NCBI GenBank assembly: GCA_027625915.1
Contig: JANTQA010000075.1
Span: 1,798,001-1,862,000, forward strand
Origin: Anaeramoeba flamelloides
Lineage: Eukaryota > Metamonada > Anaeramoebidae
DNA: 64,000 bases
Reading direction: 5' to 3'
Part shown: positions 48,480 through 60,400 of the stretch, piece by piece
How the letters are laid out: each line of letters opens with the position of its first letter
Numbering within the stretch: the first letter of the stretch is position 1
Translations under genes and position numbers: made by a program
Notes under the pieces: model-generated
The model's database searches: none
The model's input: the letters and a program-made list of their open reading frames with translations, nothing else
Told to the model about the DNA's origin: nothing

Positions 48480-50449
48480 GTTCCCTTGATTAAACTCTAT
48501 GCCACTCTACAGTTACTCTAGGCCACTTGAAGACACAACTATTTATTATGTTGTTATATCTAATAATTTTTCAATATTCTTGTCCTTTCCATCCAGAACA
48601 ATTTATTATCAAGTTTCCTCTAAATTGGTTTAGATTTTATTCTAATAAATTTAAGGTGTCTATTTCCCAATTAATATTTTCATTATCTTTTTTTGAAAAC
48701 TTCAAAATTTAGGATAGAGGTCCAAAACCAAGAATTTCTATTTTCTTTTTGAGTTATAATCTTCTTTTATATATTGAAATTCTGACTTGGTCGATTTTTG
48801 CTTCGGTTTTATAAATTATCCTTGGTGATTGTGAATTTATTTTTAAGAATTTTGTTACCTTTTTCTTTTTACAAACATCAATTGAGTCAAAAATTTTTTG
48901 AGTTAGATTAAATATAACTAATCCATAAAATTAACTGGCTAATACATATTGATTTAAACATTTGTAATTTTACTCCATTTATTAAATTTTGTTATTTAAA
49001 AATCATCTTTATTTTTTTGAAAGTTACTTTTAACCTTTTTTCAAGTTTTTTTTTAAATGTTTCTTCTTTTTCGAACTAAATTATCAAATATTTTATTTTG
49101 GATAATAGATTTGATTTTAAGGTTTTTTTAGTATTTGGATTCATTCCGAATTCTTGAATTATTTTAAATATTATTATTAATTTTTTGTCAATTTCTGATA
49201 TTGGCCCTTCCATTATTAAAATTAAGATCATCTGCAAAAATTTGAACATGGTGAACTAAATCTTTAATTTCTTCAATTAAAAAGTGGCTAATAAATCCAA
49301 ACATTAAAGGGATAAGAGGATCTCCTTGATAGACTCCTATCCCTTCTTTTTATAATAATTTTGTAATCAAATTTTGATTTTTTGATTTTTAATATATTTA
49401 TCGAGAGCGTACTAAAAAATGGATAACTTATTTTTTATCTTTTATTTTAAATTTTCTGAGTAGGACTCAAACTGTTGTATGGTTTGTTGTACAAAATAAA
49501 ATTTTCCGAATAGAAAATCAATTTCATGGTCTTTGTAAATTTTTATGAAAGGGCTGGAACGACTATATTAATTATCACAAAGGGTTTGTGATTTTGTTTT
49601 ATTTTTTTTTGATCTTTTTGTTTTTCCTTGAATTAAATCTCCACCAGTTATGAATAAGAAGAGACTAGGTATTTCGAATTGTTTGTTATAACAAAATAAT
49701 CCAGGTCAATTGTACTTCACATTTTTTGGTGCTTTTTTGATTTAATATCTAATGTTTGTATCGTTTCTCTCAAAACAATATTTCTTAAATCAAGATAAAT
49801 TGGGCTGTAGTTTTGTAGGAAAGGCTTTGAAGAATTTTTCATGAAAGGATCTTATGGGGATATTATTTTCCTAAATTTGTCACTTTTTAATATTTTAAAT
49901 GAAAATATTGCCTTAGTTGAGAAAAAATGATCCTCTAATTTTTGGAAATGGGGGATTTCAATTGATTTAATACAATACCAAACCAATTACGTACCATTCT
50001 TCCACAATGTCTTTGTTTGAAAATAACTAAAACTCTTTTTTTTATTTTGAAGTGTGGGAATTAAAATAATAAAGACTTATTATTTCAAAATTTTCACTTA
50101 TCTCCTTTTTGATATTTGAAACGATTTTTAAAAACACTATCAACTCAACTCACTATCCAAAAAAAAAAAAAAAAAATAGAAAATGCACTTATATGTGTAA
50201 GGGTTCAAAAAATTGTTTTCAAATGAAATTTTTTCAAAAAGTCGATTTTTTTTCAACCTTCTATTTCAATTTTTAAAATTACAGACACAAGTCTAGAAAA
50301 TTCAAACATTTTTGGTCAAAATTCTGAAATTTTATCCTTCTTAGATCTCATTGAATTAAAATTTGAGAGATTTGAGAACAACCACACCTTTGTATGAACA
50401 ATAATACTTTAAATTTGAAAATGCAAACATAGTTGTTAAATGTACATAA

Positions 50450-52802
50450 AGATTATTTTAAAAGTTACCAGTTACGAAATATTGGTGTTCTGTTAGCTTT
50501 TTAAAAAAAATGGTTATTACTCTTTCTTTATAATTAACAATTCTGACTTGACAAAAGAGTTTTTCAAATTAAAATCTATAATTTCTTGGATATTATATTG
50601 TACAATAGTCAAGTAAAGAAACCGATAAAAAATTGAGTCCAACAAGTTATTTTTTACTTTACAACTAAATTTAAGGGATTAGCCTCTACCAAGGAGAAGT
50701 CTCGGAACAAAGAATGTATTTATTGAGTTTTACCACATTAACGCTACATTGTTCAAGTGTCTCAAAAATCCGATTAGTAAAGTAGTAATATTTGTTGATC
50801 TTATCAATTAAAAATGATCCTTGTATTAGTAAAAAACCCAACAATTTCAAAATAAAATCTGCATTTTACCATAAATTTAAAGGTTGAATTATGAATTTTC
50901 AGACTACAACGTTGTAAAATATCTTTCTTAAAAGTGTGGCGGAATGTAGATTAGTTACTAAAAAATCAGTTTTTTTTTTAAAAATTAAATAATTAACCAA
51001 TAAAGTTTTTTTCCAAAATTATTTCTCAATCATGGAAATATATTGATGATACAAGCATCTTTATCAAAAGCAAACAAAACTAATTAGTCTTTGTACTTTT
51101 ATGTTGATGATTATTGAGTTAATCTTTGAAATTAAAAAATTATAAAAATAGTTACTTTTGGAAGTTCTAAATCTAAAATATTAAATACCAGAATACTGTA
51201 TTTTGGGTTTCTATTTTTAGATTTGGAAAAGGAATTAAAAATTTTTTTTTCAAAATGAAACTTTTTTTAATAGTGATGATTAGTAAAAAATGTATCTAAT
51301 TAATTGTACAATAAGATTTATAATAGATTTTTTTGAGCTATCGAAACTATTTTATCCATGGTGAACTAATAACATTTACACCCAATCACAGCATACTTTG
51401 ATTTTAGAGAAATCTATAGTGTGACTTTCATCCCTTAAACCGATTTTTTTTTTAGATTTACCATTTGGGAAAAAAAGTGAAACAGGAAAAAAAACTTATT
51501 TTGCTCATCTTTGAATAATAAATGGTAAAAAATTTTCCTCTCATTTTTCAATTTCTTGTTTAAAAAATCAGATATTTGAGTAATAGGTTGAGATTTAATG
51601 TTTGGTTGCTGTTTTTTTGCTTGGTTCTTTTTTTTTTTTTTAGTGACAGGCCACATATTGGGAGAACGAAGAGTCCTTCACAGAAGGTTTTTTTAATTGA
51701 AAAATTTGAAAACGAAGGAAAATATAACCCCACTTATTATTCAAATACCAGTATTATTGATAAATTCGAATAAATTTCAAAAAATTTTTAGTTCCATATC
51801 CATTTTTATAAATCTTCGAATTGTTTATTATCAAACATTCCCCGACAAAGAATATTTTGAAGAATAATTAATTTTAGAGAGTTTCTTAACACTTTACTTG
51901 ATATAATGCTTTATTCAAAGCTCGAGCATAATATTTTCAAAAAGCGAAGATCAAGTAAAATTTTCCAAACATAAATATCAATTTATCAGTATTAATTAAT
52001 AAGAGAACAATTTTCTCTTAAAGTGATCTCAAAAAAACCAAACCCATTGAGTTCTCTTCACAAATCATTAAATTACAAAAAAAATCGAAGAATTACGAAA
52101 AATTCAACAAATTTAAAAACCTATTGAAAAATTTTCTCAAAAAAACATTAATGGAATATTCTTCAAAATTGGCAATCTTGGACAATCAACTGAAAAATGA
52201 ATTTATTGTTGCTTTTGGTTTTGAAAAAAAGTCAAGTTTTTTTGGAAAAACGAGTTTACTCATACTAACTTGAATATTAGTTTCAAGGTAAATCCAAACC
52301 AACAATTCTCCAAATTTGGAATTAAATCAGATTTTTAAACTAGTGTCACCTAAAAGAACAGCTAGGGCCAGTTTAAATAGCTATACTCAACCATTTTTAC
52401 AACAATTAAAGAATTCTCGAATATTTTCGATTTTCTCCTTCCAACAGAATTGCTTCCTTTTGGAAAAAGATACTTTATAGATTTGAGTAATTGTTGATAT
52501 AAAATTAGGAACAAAATGTGTTGTTAGAATTAAAGAAGTTCAAGGTAAGTAGGAAGAGTAATTTGCTCAAAATATAAAGGATTTTTTGAAAAAAAAAATT
52601 AGGATAAAATTCAACATTTGGACAATGAGTTGTATGGAGAAGAAATAAACTTACTAACATCTGTTTGATCTTGTACCTTTCTCATAAAAAACTGAGGGTC
52701 TGAAAAATAATTTATTTTTTCTTTCGATTTTTTTTCTATTTTAGTTACTCTCAAACAAAAACAAAAACAAAAAACAAAAAACACAAATTCAAAGTCCGAT
52801 AA
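50450..52802. other. Intergenic stretch, mostly AT-rich, possible small exons near 52.4-52.5 kb
   Basis: A TTAA|GGGATTAGCCTCTACCAAGG element end lies at about 50672. No matching right end was found. Near 52440-52540 there are an acceptor-like CTCCTTCCAACAG, a short coding-like stretch (LLPFGKRYFIDLS) and a strong donor, TTCAAG|GTAAGTAGG. These could be exons of an unrecognised gene, but I could not assemble one. Confidence 0.35.
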
Positions 52803-53413
52803 ATGGTATGTTTTTTTGATTAACAAAATGTTCTTTGACAATTAAAGAGAAATTTGTTTAGTGACACTCTTACGATTCTTTAATTCCTAAATAGGAACCA
52901 ATTCAGATCAACCTATTTTTCTTAGTTCTGTTTCTTTTTGGGTTTGTTTATTCTGAAATACATTTATGCCCTACTGCTGATCCAATTACGATCGTTGATA
53001 ATGATCAAAACATTTACATGAAACCTTGCTGTGGTGATGAAAACACATATTTTTTCAAGGATCAGCAGACGTCAAGCAACGTATATTTTTTTTTGTTTTT
53101 TTTTTTTAAAGTGTAATTGGTATTAATTTCTCCAAGATTTTAAATAACAATAGGCTAAATATATATTTGAAGAAGCAACTAATTGTACATCACACCCTGG
53201 TGATAGAATTCTTATCAAGTCAACAAAAGACGAACCTGACGAATGGATAGTAAATAATTATTTTTATTTTTATGATTTTTTATTCTATTCCAAAATTTCA
53301 AAGAAGGAAAAATATTTTTTTGTACAATTTGCTTTTTATTTAAAAACTGTAAACTCACTCTCTCTTTTTAAAAACATTTCATTTTAAAGAACGTCTCGAA
53401 AATAACTGACTAA
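52803..53413 (+). CDS. Small secreted four-cysteine protein, four exons
   Basis: This gene is built from short exons. Exon 1 ends in ATG at 52803-52805, followed by a donor GTATGTTT. Exon 2 is 52907-53080, exon 3 is 53154-53249, and exon 4 is 53390-53413 with TAA. All junctions are phase 0 and all introns are GT-AG (101, 73 and 140 bp). The product is 98 residues. It starts with a signal peptide (INLFFLVLFLFGFVYS) and goes on with HLCPTADPITIVDNDQ, YMKPCCGDENTYFF, AKYIFEEATNCTSHPGDRI and DEPDEWINVSKITD. Four cysteines remain after the signal peptide, enough for two disulfides. An alternative acceptor at 52894 would add four residues (EPIQ). Exon 4 could instead begin at 53304 with a longer, less coding-like tail. 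I do not recognise the family. The composition contrast with the introns is sharp, which supports the model. Confidence 0.7.
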
Positions 53414-53480
53414 ACAAAGTTTCTTTGACTTTGAACCAATAAAAAGTCTTTAATAAAAGCTGATCAAAAATTTATAAAAA

Positions 53481-53687
53481 ATGGGAATTGAACTAAAAAG
53501 TTCATTGCCTCCTTTGGATTTGCCAGTAACAGGATTTTTGTTCCAAAAATTTTTAAATGTGGTTGAATCCCGAAGTGGATTAAAAAACCCTCTAGAAAAA
53601 TATCTTCAGATTATTAGGAAAAAACATGAGATGACAAACAATCAAAAACTTAAAACTTTGAATTCGAAAGGAAAAAATACAATTTAA
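53481..53687 (+). CDS. Hypothetical 68-residue protein or truncated gene start
   Basis: An ATG-started frame lies 67 bp after the stop of the secreted-protein gene. The sequence SLPPLDLPVTGFLFQKFLNV..ESRSGLKNPLEKYL is coding-like and of higher GC than its flanks. The C-terminal half is Lys/Asn-rich (NNQKLKTLNSKGKN). A P-x(n)-VTGF...F..VVE pattern faintly recalls the N-terminal region of some fatty-acid amide hydrolases, but this is too weak to assign a function. No signal peptide or clear splice donor is seen. A transposon begins 150 bp further on (53839), so the gene could be cut short. It could also be a shifted later exon of the preceding gene. Confidence 0.4.
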   Translation: MGIELKSSLPPLDLPVTGFLFQKFLNVVESRSGLKNPLEKYLQIIRKKHEMTNNQKLKTLNSKGKNTI

Positions 53688-53838
53688 TCAGAAAAGTTCA
53701 GGAAGGGATTCAAAATAAGATCACAATTTTTGTGTTTAATGGGGGTGTGAAGACAGTTTCATTTTTTAGACTTTTTGTGATGAAAAAACTATTGTGGGAA
53801 ATTGAAACACATATTTTTCTTTTACTGTGATTTGCATA

Positions 53839-54969
53839 CAGTCAGTTCCACTTTTAAGGCACTAACTTTAAACAAAATTTAAGGCACACAAAAAATCTCA
53901 AATTAAGGGAATAGTCTCTATTAATTTTTTTTTTTGACCAATAACTAAATAAGGAATCTTTATCTTGAAATATGCTTAAAATTGAAAATAGACAGGTTTT
54001 TTCAATGTTAGAACTTTTAGTTCTTGTTTTTTTAAAATTTTAAAATTTTGTCAAAAAAAGTGACTTTTCAAAATTTTTTTTGAAAAAATATATTGAACGG
54101 ATGAGAATTTTTTGATTAATTTTGGATTGAATTATTTTCTCAAAAATAATATTTATCTCATTTTGAAAAACGAAAAAATAATTTAAATGTAGTGAATATT
54201 TTCTCTTTCACTTCTGTTCATCCAACTTAACTCTATAAAGAACTCAATTTGTAATACAATAATTACTTTTTAAAAAAAATAGTTCTTAGTCTTTTCTTTG
54301 ATTTTTTTTGACTCTGACAAAAACTTTTGGAATGATATTTTGGGAATACTTAAAAAAACTTCAAATTCAACAAAAACAAAAGAGTGTAAACTCAAAAAGT
54401 AGATTCATGAAAAAAAAGAATGGTACAAGAAAAGAAAGAAAATCTTTTATTAAGAGTAAAGCATATATTGCATATTTTTTTCGAATCAAACTGTTTTTGC
54501 ATGCAAATCCAAAAAAACCTTTTCAGGTTTATTTTTCAAACTATTTTTTTGTACGTCTTGCACAAACATAACAAGTTTTTGCTTTCTTGCTCATATTTTT
54601 TTTTATTTTTTGTATTTTTGCAAAGAGTTAAAAAAAACAACTTTCAAAAAAGTGAAAAAAAGGAAAAATTTTTTATTTCGATAAAAACAATAACTAAATT
54701 TAATGAATGTCATTTATCGAGATTTCATTACTACACAAAGAAGTTTTTCACTTTGATTTCAAATCTAAGTAATTGGCAAAAAAAATTCAAAATCTCGATT
54801 AAATTTACCAAAAAAAAATATAATATAGACTAATCCCTTAAGGCACAAAATTCAAATTCTTGTAAAATAATTTGTATAAAAAAAAATTCCAAAAAATATT
54901 CTTTAATTTAAGACTTTTTTGTGCCTTAAATCTTGTTTAAAGTTTGTGTCTTAAAAGTGGAACTGACTG
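53839..54969. mobile_element. 196-bp-family MITE interrupted by a TTAA element
   Basis: The ends CAGTCAGTTCCACTTTTAAGGC and CTTAAAAGTGGAACTGACTG match the element at 18504-18699. Left flank TA (53837-53838); the right flank is CA, probably mutated from TA. Removing the inserted 931 bp and one TTAA leaves 196 bp, exactly the length of the uninterrupted copy. Confidence 0.9.
53907..54837. mobile_element. TTAA-target element nested in a MITE
   Basis: It is flanked by TTAA at 53903-53906 and 54838-54841, where the empty copy at 18504-18699 has one TTAA in TCTCAAATTAAGGCACAAAA. Ends are GGGAATAGTCTCTATTA and TATAGACTAATCCC. It is 931 bp. Open frames at 54308-54571 and 54420-54833 overlap in different frames and show no transposase motifs, so it is non-autonomous. 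Target choice and duplication are like piggyBac. Confidence 0.9.
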
Positions 54970-55510
54970 CAATTAATGTGAATTAATTTTCACCTCATTT
55001 TCATTTGCCTTTTTTAAATTGAGTTCACAAACTAAAACCTTTGTCTCTTTGAAAACTCTATTTGTAAAGGGAAAAATAATGAATATGAAGTGAAAAATTT
55101 TTTCACATTTATTCGGCAAATACCCGTATTAATTGTAAATTGACCGTTCTTCTCTATAAACCGTAAATAGGAGACAATTATACTACACCACCAAATCTAA
55201 TATTACCTTTCAAATTAAAAATCAAGGAAAAAACAAAGTAAATTTAATCAACAATCTGAGATTTTTAAGAACTACCCAATAAATTAAAGAAAAAGTTATC
55301 TTTCCACTAACATATAACTCCATACAAATTCTTTGTTTTTTGTCTAAAATTGTTGAATTGTTCTGAAAATATTTAGTACTCCTCGTAATTAAAAAAAAAA
55401 ATATTACTTAATTTTTTGAATTAATTAAATTTAATTAATAATCTATAAATTGGCGAAAATTAAAAAAAAAAAAAAAAAATGAAGATTATTAAATCAAATT
55501 TTGTTGTAAA

Positions 55511-56615
55511 GTATTGAAAAAAAAAACCTGACATGAAAATATACAGGTCACAGTTTTTAATTGTTAATATTAAGAAAATTATTGTATAATTACTGAATAA
55601 TTTCTTTTATTTTAAGAATCAACCTTTTAAAAATTATAACTTGCCTCTTATTAGAATGATGATTAATGAAATTACACCTGTTCAAAACATCATTAAATCA
55701 ATTAATCAAAAAACAAGAACCAAAATTATCCTTTTCCAAACTCTAGTAAACTTTAAATAAAACTCTATGTTTTTTCAATAAAGTAAACTCTTTTTCAAAA
55801 ATTGTGACTCACCTGAAATAATAAATTGAAAAAAAAAAAAAATTATCCTTGAGTATTTAAGAACAATTAATAACTAAACCTGATTGGCAATTCACTTTTA
55901 AGTCATTCTAAATGTATAAAAGTCTGATATATTAAAAATTAAAAAAAAATAAAACCAAAAACTAAAAAAAAAATGAGTCACAATTTTTGAAATGAGCATT
56001 ACGGATTTTTTATTACTGAACTTTCACTGAAAAAAAGTTGAACAACAAGATTTTTTCTGAATAATTAAATCCATTTCCAAAGACACTACATAGCCGAAAT
56101 TTTCATAGTGATTATTTGTCTTTTTGAAGATCTCTTTTTTTTTTCCAAATGATCTTTTTTTTTAAAAAAAAAAAAAAAGAAAAAGAAAAAAAAAAAGAAT
56201 TAAAATCAAAAAAAAAAAAGAAAAACAAAAGAAAAACAAAAATTTGAAAAAGTAAAACAAAAATTTTCAAATTAATCGGAAAAATGATTCTGATCCAAAA
56301 ATTTGAAAAGATTTTTTTGTTAATAATACTGGAACAAACCCTTAAAACAACTCCCATTAACATTATAAAGTGAGTCAAAATTTTTGAAAAATAGTTTTGA
56401 TCTACTTTGGTTATCAAACAATTAAATGAGTATTCTAGAGACACACCACAATTTAATGAACTTTAGGTAGGTTTATTACTTGGTTCATAAAATTTTTGTT
56501 TAATTATAAAAATTATTTGATTTTAAATAAAAGAAATTATAAATCAATTTTCCGAATATTAATAATTAAAATTCTTGTCTGGTATTATTTTTGTGTCAGG
56601 TATTTTTTTCATTAC
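55511..56615. mobile_element. Inverted-repeat element, about 500-bp family, copy 3, interrupted
   Basis: Ends GTATTGAAAAAAAAAACCTGACATG and GTGTCAGGTATTTTTTTCATTAC match copies 1 and 2. The 1,105-bp span minus the 601-bp element nested at 55791-56391 leaves 504 bp, equal to the other copies. Confidence 0.82.
55791..56391. mobile_element. About 600-bp inverted-repeat element, copy 1 (nested)
   Basis: Ends TTTTTCAAAAATTGTGACTCAC and GTGAGTCAAAATTTTTGAAAAA are inverted repeats of 22 bp with one mismatch. It is collinear with 63001-63582 (CTGAAATAATAAATTG, TTTTTATTACTGAACTTTCACTG, CATTAACATTATAAAGTGAGTC). An A/T-rich spacer in the middle differs in length. No coding sequence. Confidence 0.85.
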
Positions 56616-57489
56616 TCGAATTTTTTTTTCACAAACAACTTAAAAATTCGATCAACATTAAAAAAAAATACAAAAAATGTTGTGGCAAGTTTTTGATTAT
56701 TAAGATTTTTTAACAAGATAAAAAATTATACCACATTTTTTTGAATTTACAGATATACTTTTTAAAAATATTTTATAATTGTTACAAACTCTTTTAGTAT
56801 CAAAAAAAAATCCGAATTAGTGATAATTAATCGATTTTTATGTTAATTTCATTTTTTAACTAAAAAAATTAAATCGATGAATTTCCCGATTAAAAAATTT
56901 CGTTCCCTTTAAAAAAAAACTATAAAAAATGTTTAAACTAACATTTTTTTTTTTTTTTTTTTTTTTTAAAAATTTTAATGGAAAAACTAAAAATTAAATA
57001 CCTTTTAGATTTTGAATAAAAATAAGTCAACTAACTAAAGTATCTCGATCCAACTCAAACAAATATAACCTTTTTAACATATTTAACCCATTTTTTTCTA
57101 AAAAAAACGTTTTTTTTTTTTATTTCGAGTATTTATGATCGTTTGATCTTTTTTGAAAATTTTTTCCTTGTTTTAATATGGATAAATAGTAATTTCTTAA
57201 ATTTTTTAAATAATAATTATTTGTGTAAAAATTATTTTTCTTGTATATCTCTATATAATACTTTTAATTAATTTTAGTTAGAAAACGTTGAATTTAGCAT
57301 TAAGTTACAACTAGAAAATATTAAATTGAATATGGTAAAACATGGTAATTATAAATTCACTCATTGTTTAATAATTAAGAGAATAATAATAAATTATTGA
57401 CTAATTCCTTTAAATAATCATATAAAAAATCATAATAAAAAAAAAAAAAAAAAAAATAATTAACAAATAAAAAGTAACATTTAATCAAG

Positions 57490-60400
57490 AATTTACTTCA
57501 GATACACCCTCAAGATTCTCAGAAAAAATATCAAATACGTTTCCTGAACTAACTTTTAATGAACTTTCTGGACAAGGTATCTTAATAGCAAATCAAAATA
57601 TGATAATTAAAAAATTAATACCAGAAGGAATTATAACATTTTCTGGAACCTCTCAAATCACAATTGAAAATCAATTAGAACAATCTAATTATGAATTAGA
57701 AATTAAAACTGAAACACATTTTCCTGATACTATATCACATATTCCTATATTAAAGATTAATGGTGCAACCTTATTTTTTAACGGAGATGTATCTATAGAT
57801 CAGTTGACTCTTTCAGGCACAACAGAGATAAAAAATGGAAAAATAACAATTCTAAAAAATTTTATAACCTCTTCATTGCCTAGTTTAACAATTGTAAGTG
57901 GGGTTTCAATTGCAGATTTAGTTACAGATACCTTAGAATTTGATAAACTTACAATAGCTGATCAGTTTTCTTCATTTTGCAATATTGAAGCTTCCACTTT
58001 AGAAATTCCTGATTACAAGAAAGCAACAATTCAAAATAATCAAGATACGTCAACCACCTGGTCAATTGGTCGTATTGAGATTCCATCTGATGCGAAATTA
58101 TTTTTTTATGATCATTATGTTGAAGTTAGTGATTGTGTCTATCCCTCGTCAGGCACTGGGGAGCTTAAATTTTTTAATGGTGCAAAATTGACCATAGGGA
58201 AGGACGAAGAATGTAAATTTGAATCCCTTATGCTTCTTGACTCCTCCCACTTAATTATAAATCAAAACAAAATCGGAATTGTTTCTCTTCGGACAGTTAC
58301 TTTGAGTGGTACAGGTTCTACAATAAAAACAACAGATGTATCCACTGACAAGCTTAGAATTGAAAAGTTTCTAGTCATTCAGCAATCCACACATATTATA
58401 ATAGGCAAAGTAACGGTTGGTAGTGATGGTGGACTGATCTATTCTAAATCGGAAGATGTGGGTGGTATGTTACAAATAGGAGATGGAACATCTAAAGGGA
58501 AATTGGAAATTTCTTCAGGTGCAATGGAATTTGATGATTATAATGTGATAACTACTCGTGAGCCACATCTTAAAATTGAACCCAATTCCATTTTATTTCT
58601 AGATACAAAAAGATTTCAGGTTCGTGATGTAATTATGGGTGGAGCGTATATGGGAGATGGATCTGGTATACTTGAAGTTAGAGGTACTTTAGATTTAATG
58701 CATGACACAGTTAGTACTAGAATATATGGGGAAATTGAAGCAGTTTCAACATCCAATAACATTTTAACAAGCACGGAGACCCACGTTGAGGTTTTTGGTC
58801 CAGGAAGTTTGAGAATCAAAACTGATTCCGCACAAGAACTTGCGGGCGAATTCCATTTACATGGAATACTTAAGATATATAGAGCTACAACGATACATGC
58901 CCTAACATTATATAAAAATTGCTTCATTACGGGGAATCGAGTTTTAACGGTTTTAAAAGGAAGCATGGACACCGATCTCGGCATAAATGGAATCAAAATT
59001 GCTAGTCATGTTATCTTTGAAGAATTACCATTATCCACCAAACAGACAATCAAATTGGTTGAATCAGCAAAATTCCAATATAACGGAAATTTTAGAATGA
59101 AAAATTTACTTATGAAAAATAATGCAGCAATTATTAGTACAAAAACCATGACGGTCACTACTATATTTACAGTCGAGAGTTTACAAACAGAAATGGTAAA
59201 ATTGGATAGTGATTTAATCGTAGATGATAAATCGACTCAATGCGATTTAATCGAAGGGAAATTACAGGTTTTAAAAACTGCCAATTTTGGATCAAAATCT
59301 CTGAACATTAATGGCTATATAACAATTTCTGGAACTCTAAAAATAAAAAATGAAATAGCATCATTAAATGGAGATATAGATATCGAAATTGGTGGGACAT
59401 TAAACACGCAGTCTTCAAGTCTCCCCTTAAATGCATCAAACACAATTGATAATAAGGGCACTTTAACAATTAGCTCTGCATCGGCTGTTGATGATGGCAC
59501 AATAGTCAACTCAAATTCTGGTATAATTGATATAGCACCAGAGATCTTCCAAATCCCGACACTAGTTCTAATGGACACATCAACAACTCGCTGCACAGGC
59601 AATTTGAATATTGGTACATCATTACAATTGAGCGGAAGTAGCAAAAAAATAATTGATTGTAACCTCATCATTAATGCAAATTCAGATGTTCAAACAATTT
59701 CAGGAACAACAATTATTGAAATATCGGAGAATAATGGTTTCCATGTACAAGGACTTGATACCGAAGATTTAAATTTAAGCTATTTGTCTATTTATACATA
59801 TTCGCCAATGAGCATTTCCAGAAATGTAAAAATTGACACTTTGAAAATTATGAAAAACGATTTAGATATTGGCGGCTCTGGAAGTTTAACTATTTTAGAT
59901 CGATTTATTTTAATAGAGGGTAAAAGTACAACATTGGATGTTAAATGCCATATTGAAAAAACATGTTATGTACCAGAATCGAGTCATTTAATTTCCAAGA
60001 AGAAATTGGCAGCAAAGGAAAATTTTGATAATCAAATTTCGGGCATTCTTGAAATCAATAAAGGTATATTCGAGTATCGTTCATCTTTGGACATTGGAAG
60101 AGTTTATATTGGCCGCGAAGTAACGATAACTGGACTTTGGTCTTATACATTAGCCATTCAGAATATAACCTTTCTAACAAGTTCGACGACGGAAATAGAT
60201 GCCGAGGTCGAAATAAATAATAAATTCGATATGAGATACGAAAATGAAGTCACCATCAAGAACCTTCTAATTTTTAACATGGCATCAGTTGGGCAAAACG
60301 AAATAGCTTCATACCCCATGAACCTTAAAATTGGCGGCACGTTGAGGCTACACAATGATTTAGAAATCCAAAGAATTGATTTTATTGGCCAGGCTACAAT

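Larger units (their letters stand above)
46329..49413 (-). mobile_element. Older LINE insertion with 16-bp target duplication
   Basis: AAAAAATGGATAACTT occurs at 46313-46328 and 49414-49429, and the uninterrupted repeat at about 30488 has this site once. The minus-strand element ends in a poly-A tail (poly-T on the plus strand at 46327-46340). Its C-terminal region lies at 47865-48250. Reverse transcriptase remains lie near 49200-49360, readable as GIGVYQGDPL and FADDL in disturbed frames. It is 5'-truncated near 49413. It is interrupted by several hairpin repeats and by the younger LINE at 46512-47806. Too decayed to be active. Confidence 0.8.
45603..50450. repeat. Large dispersed repeat, second copy, split by LINE insertions
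   Basis: It is collinear with 29813-32080. Similarity runs from TTAAGGACTCAGTTTGC to about 46328, breaks for 3.1 kb, and resumes at 49414-49429 with the same 16 bases at which it broke. It then continues to the TTTTATCCTTCTTAGATCTCA block near 50330 and fades by about 50450. The break is explained by the LINE at 46329-49413. Confidence 0.75.
54970..57489. other. Intergenic or intronic stretch upstream of the beta-solenoid exon
   Basis: Apart from the nested inverted-repeat elements it is low-complexity AT sequence with long A and T runs. The first exon of the beta-solenoid gene, with its start codon and probable signal peptide, should lie here or further upstream, but I could not identify it. 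Confidence 0.4.

Noticed and set aside
51435-51773. Coding-like frames on both strands around a TTCAAATACCAGTA motif
   Set aside because: The motif is the end of the 160-bp MITE family seen at 44536-44695, and neither strand shows a domain or consistent splice sites.
54308-54833. Two overlapping frames inside the TTAA element, considered as transposase remains
   Set aside because: No DDE-type or zinc-finger signature is visible, and the frames are basic, AT-driven sequence.
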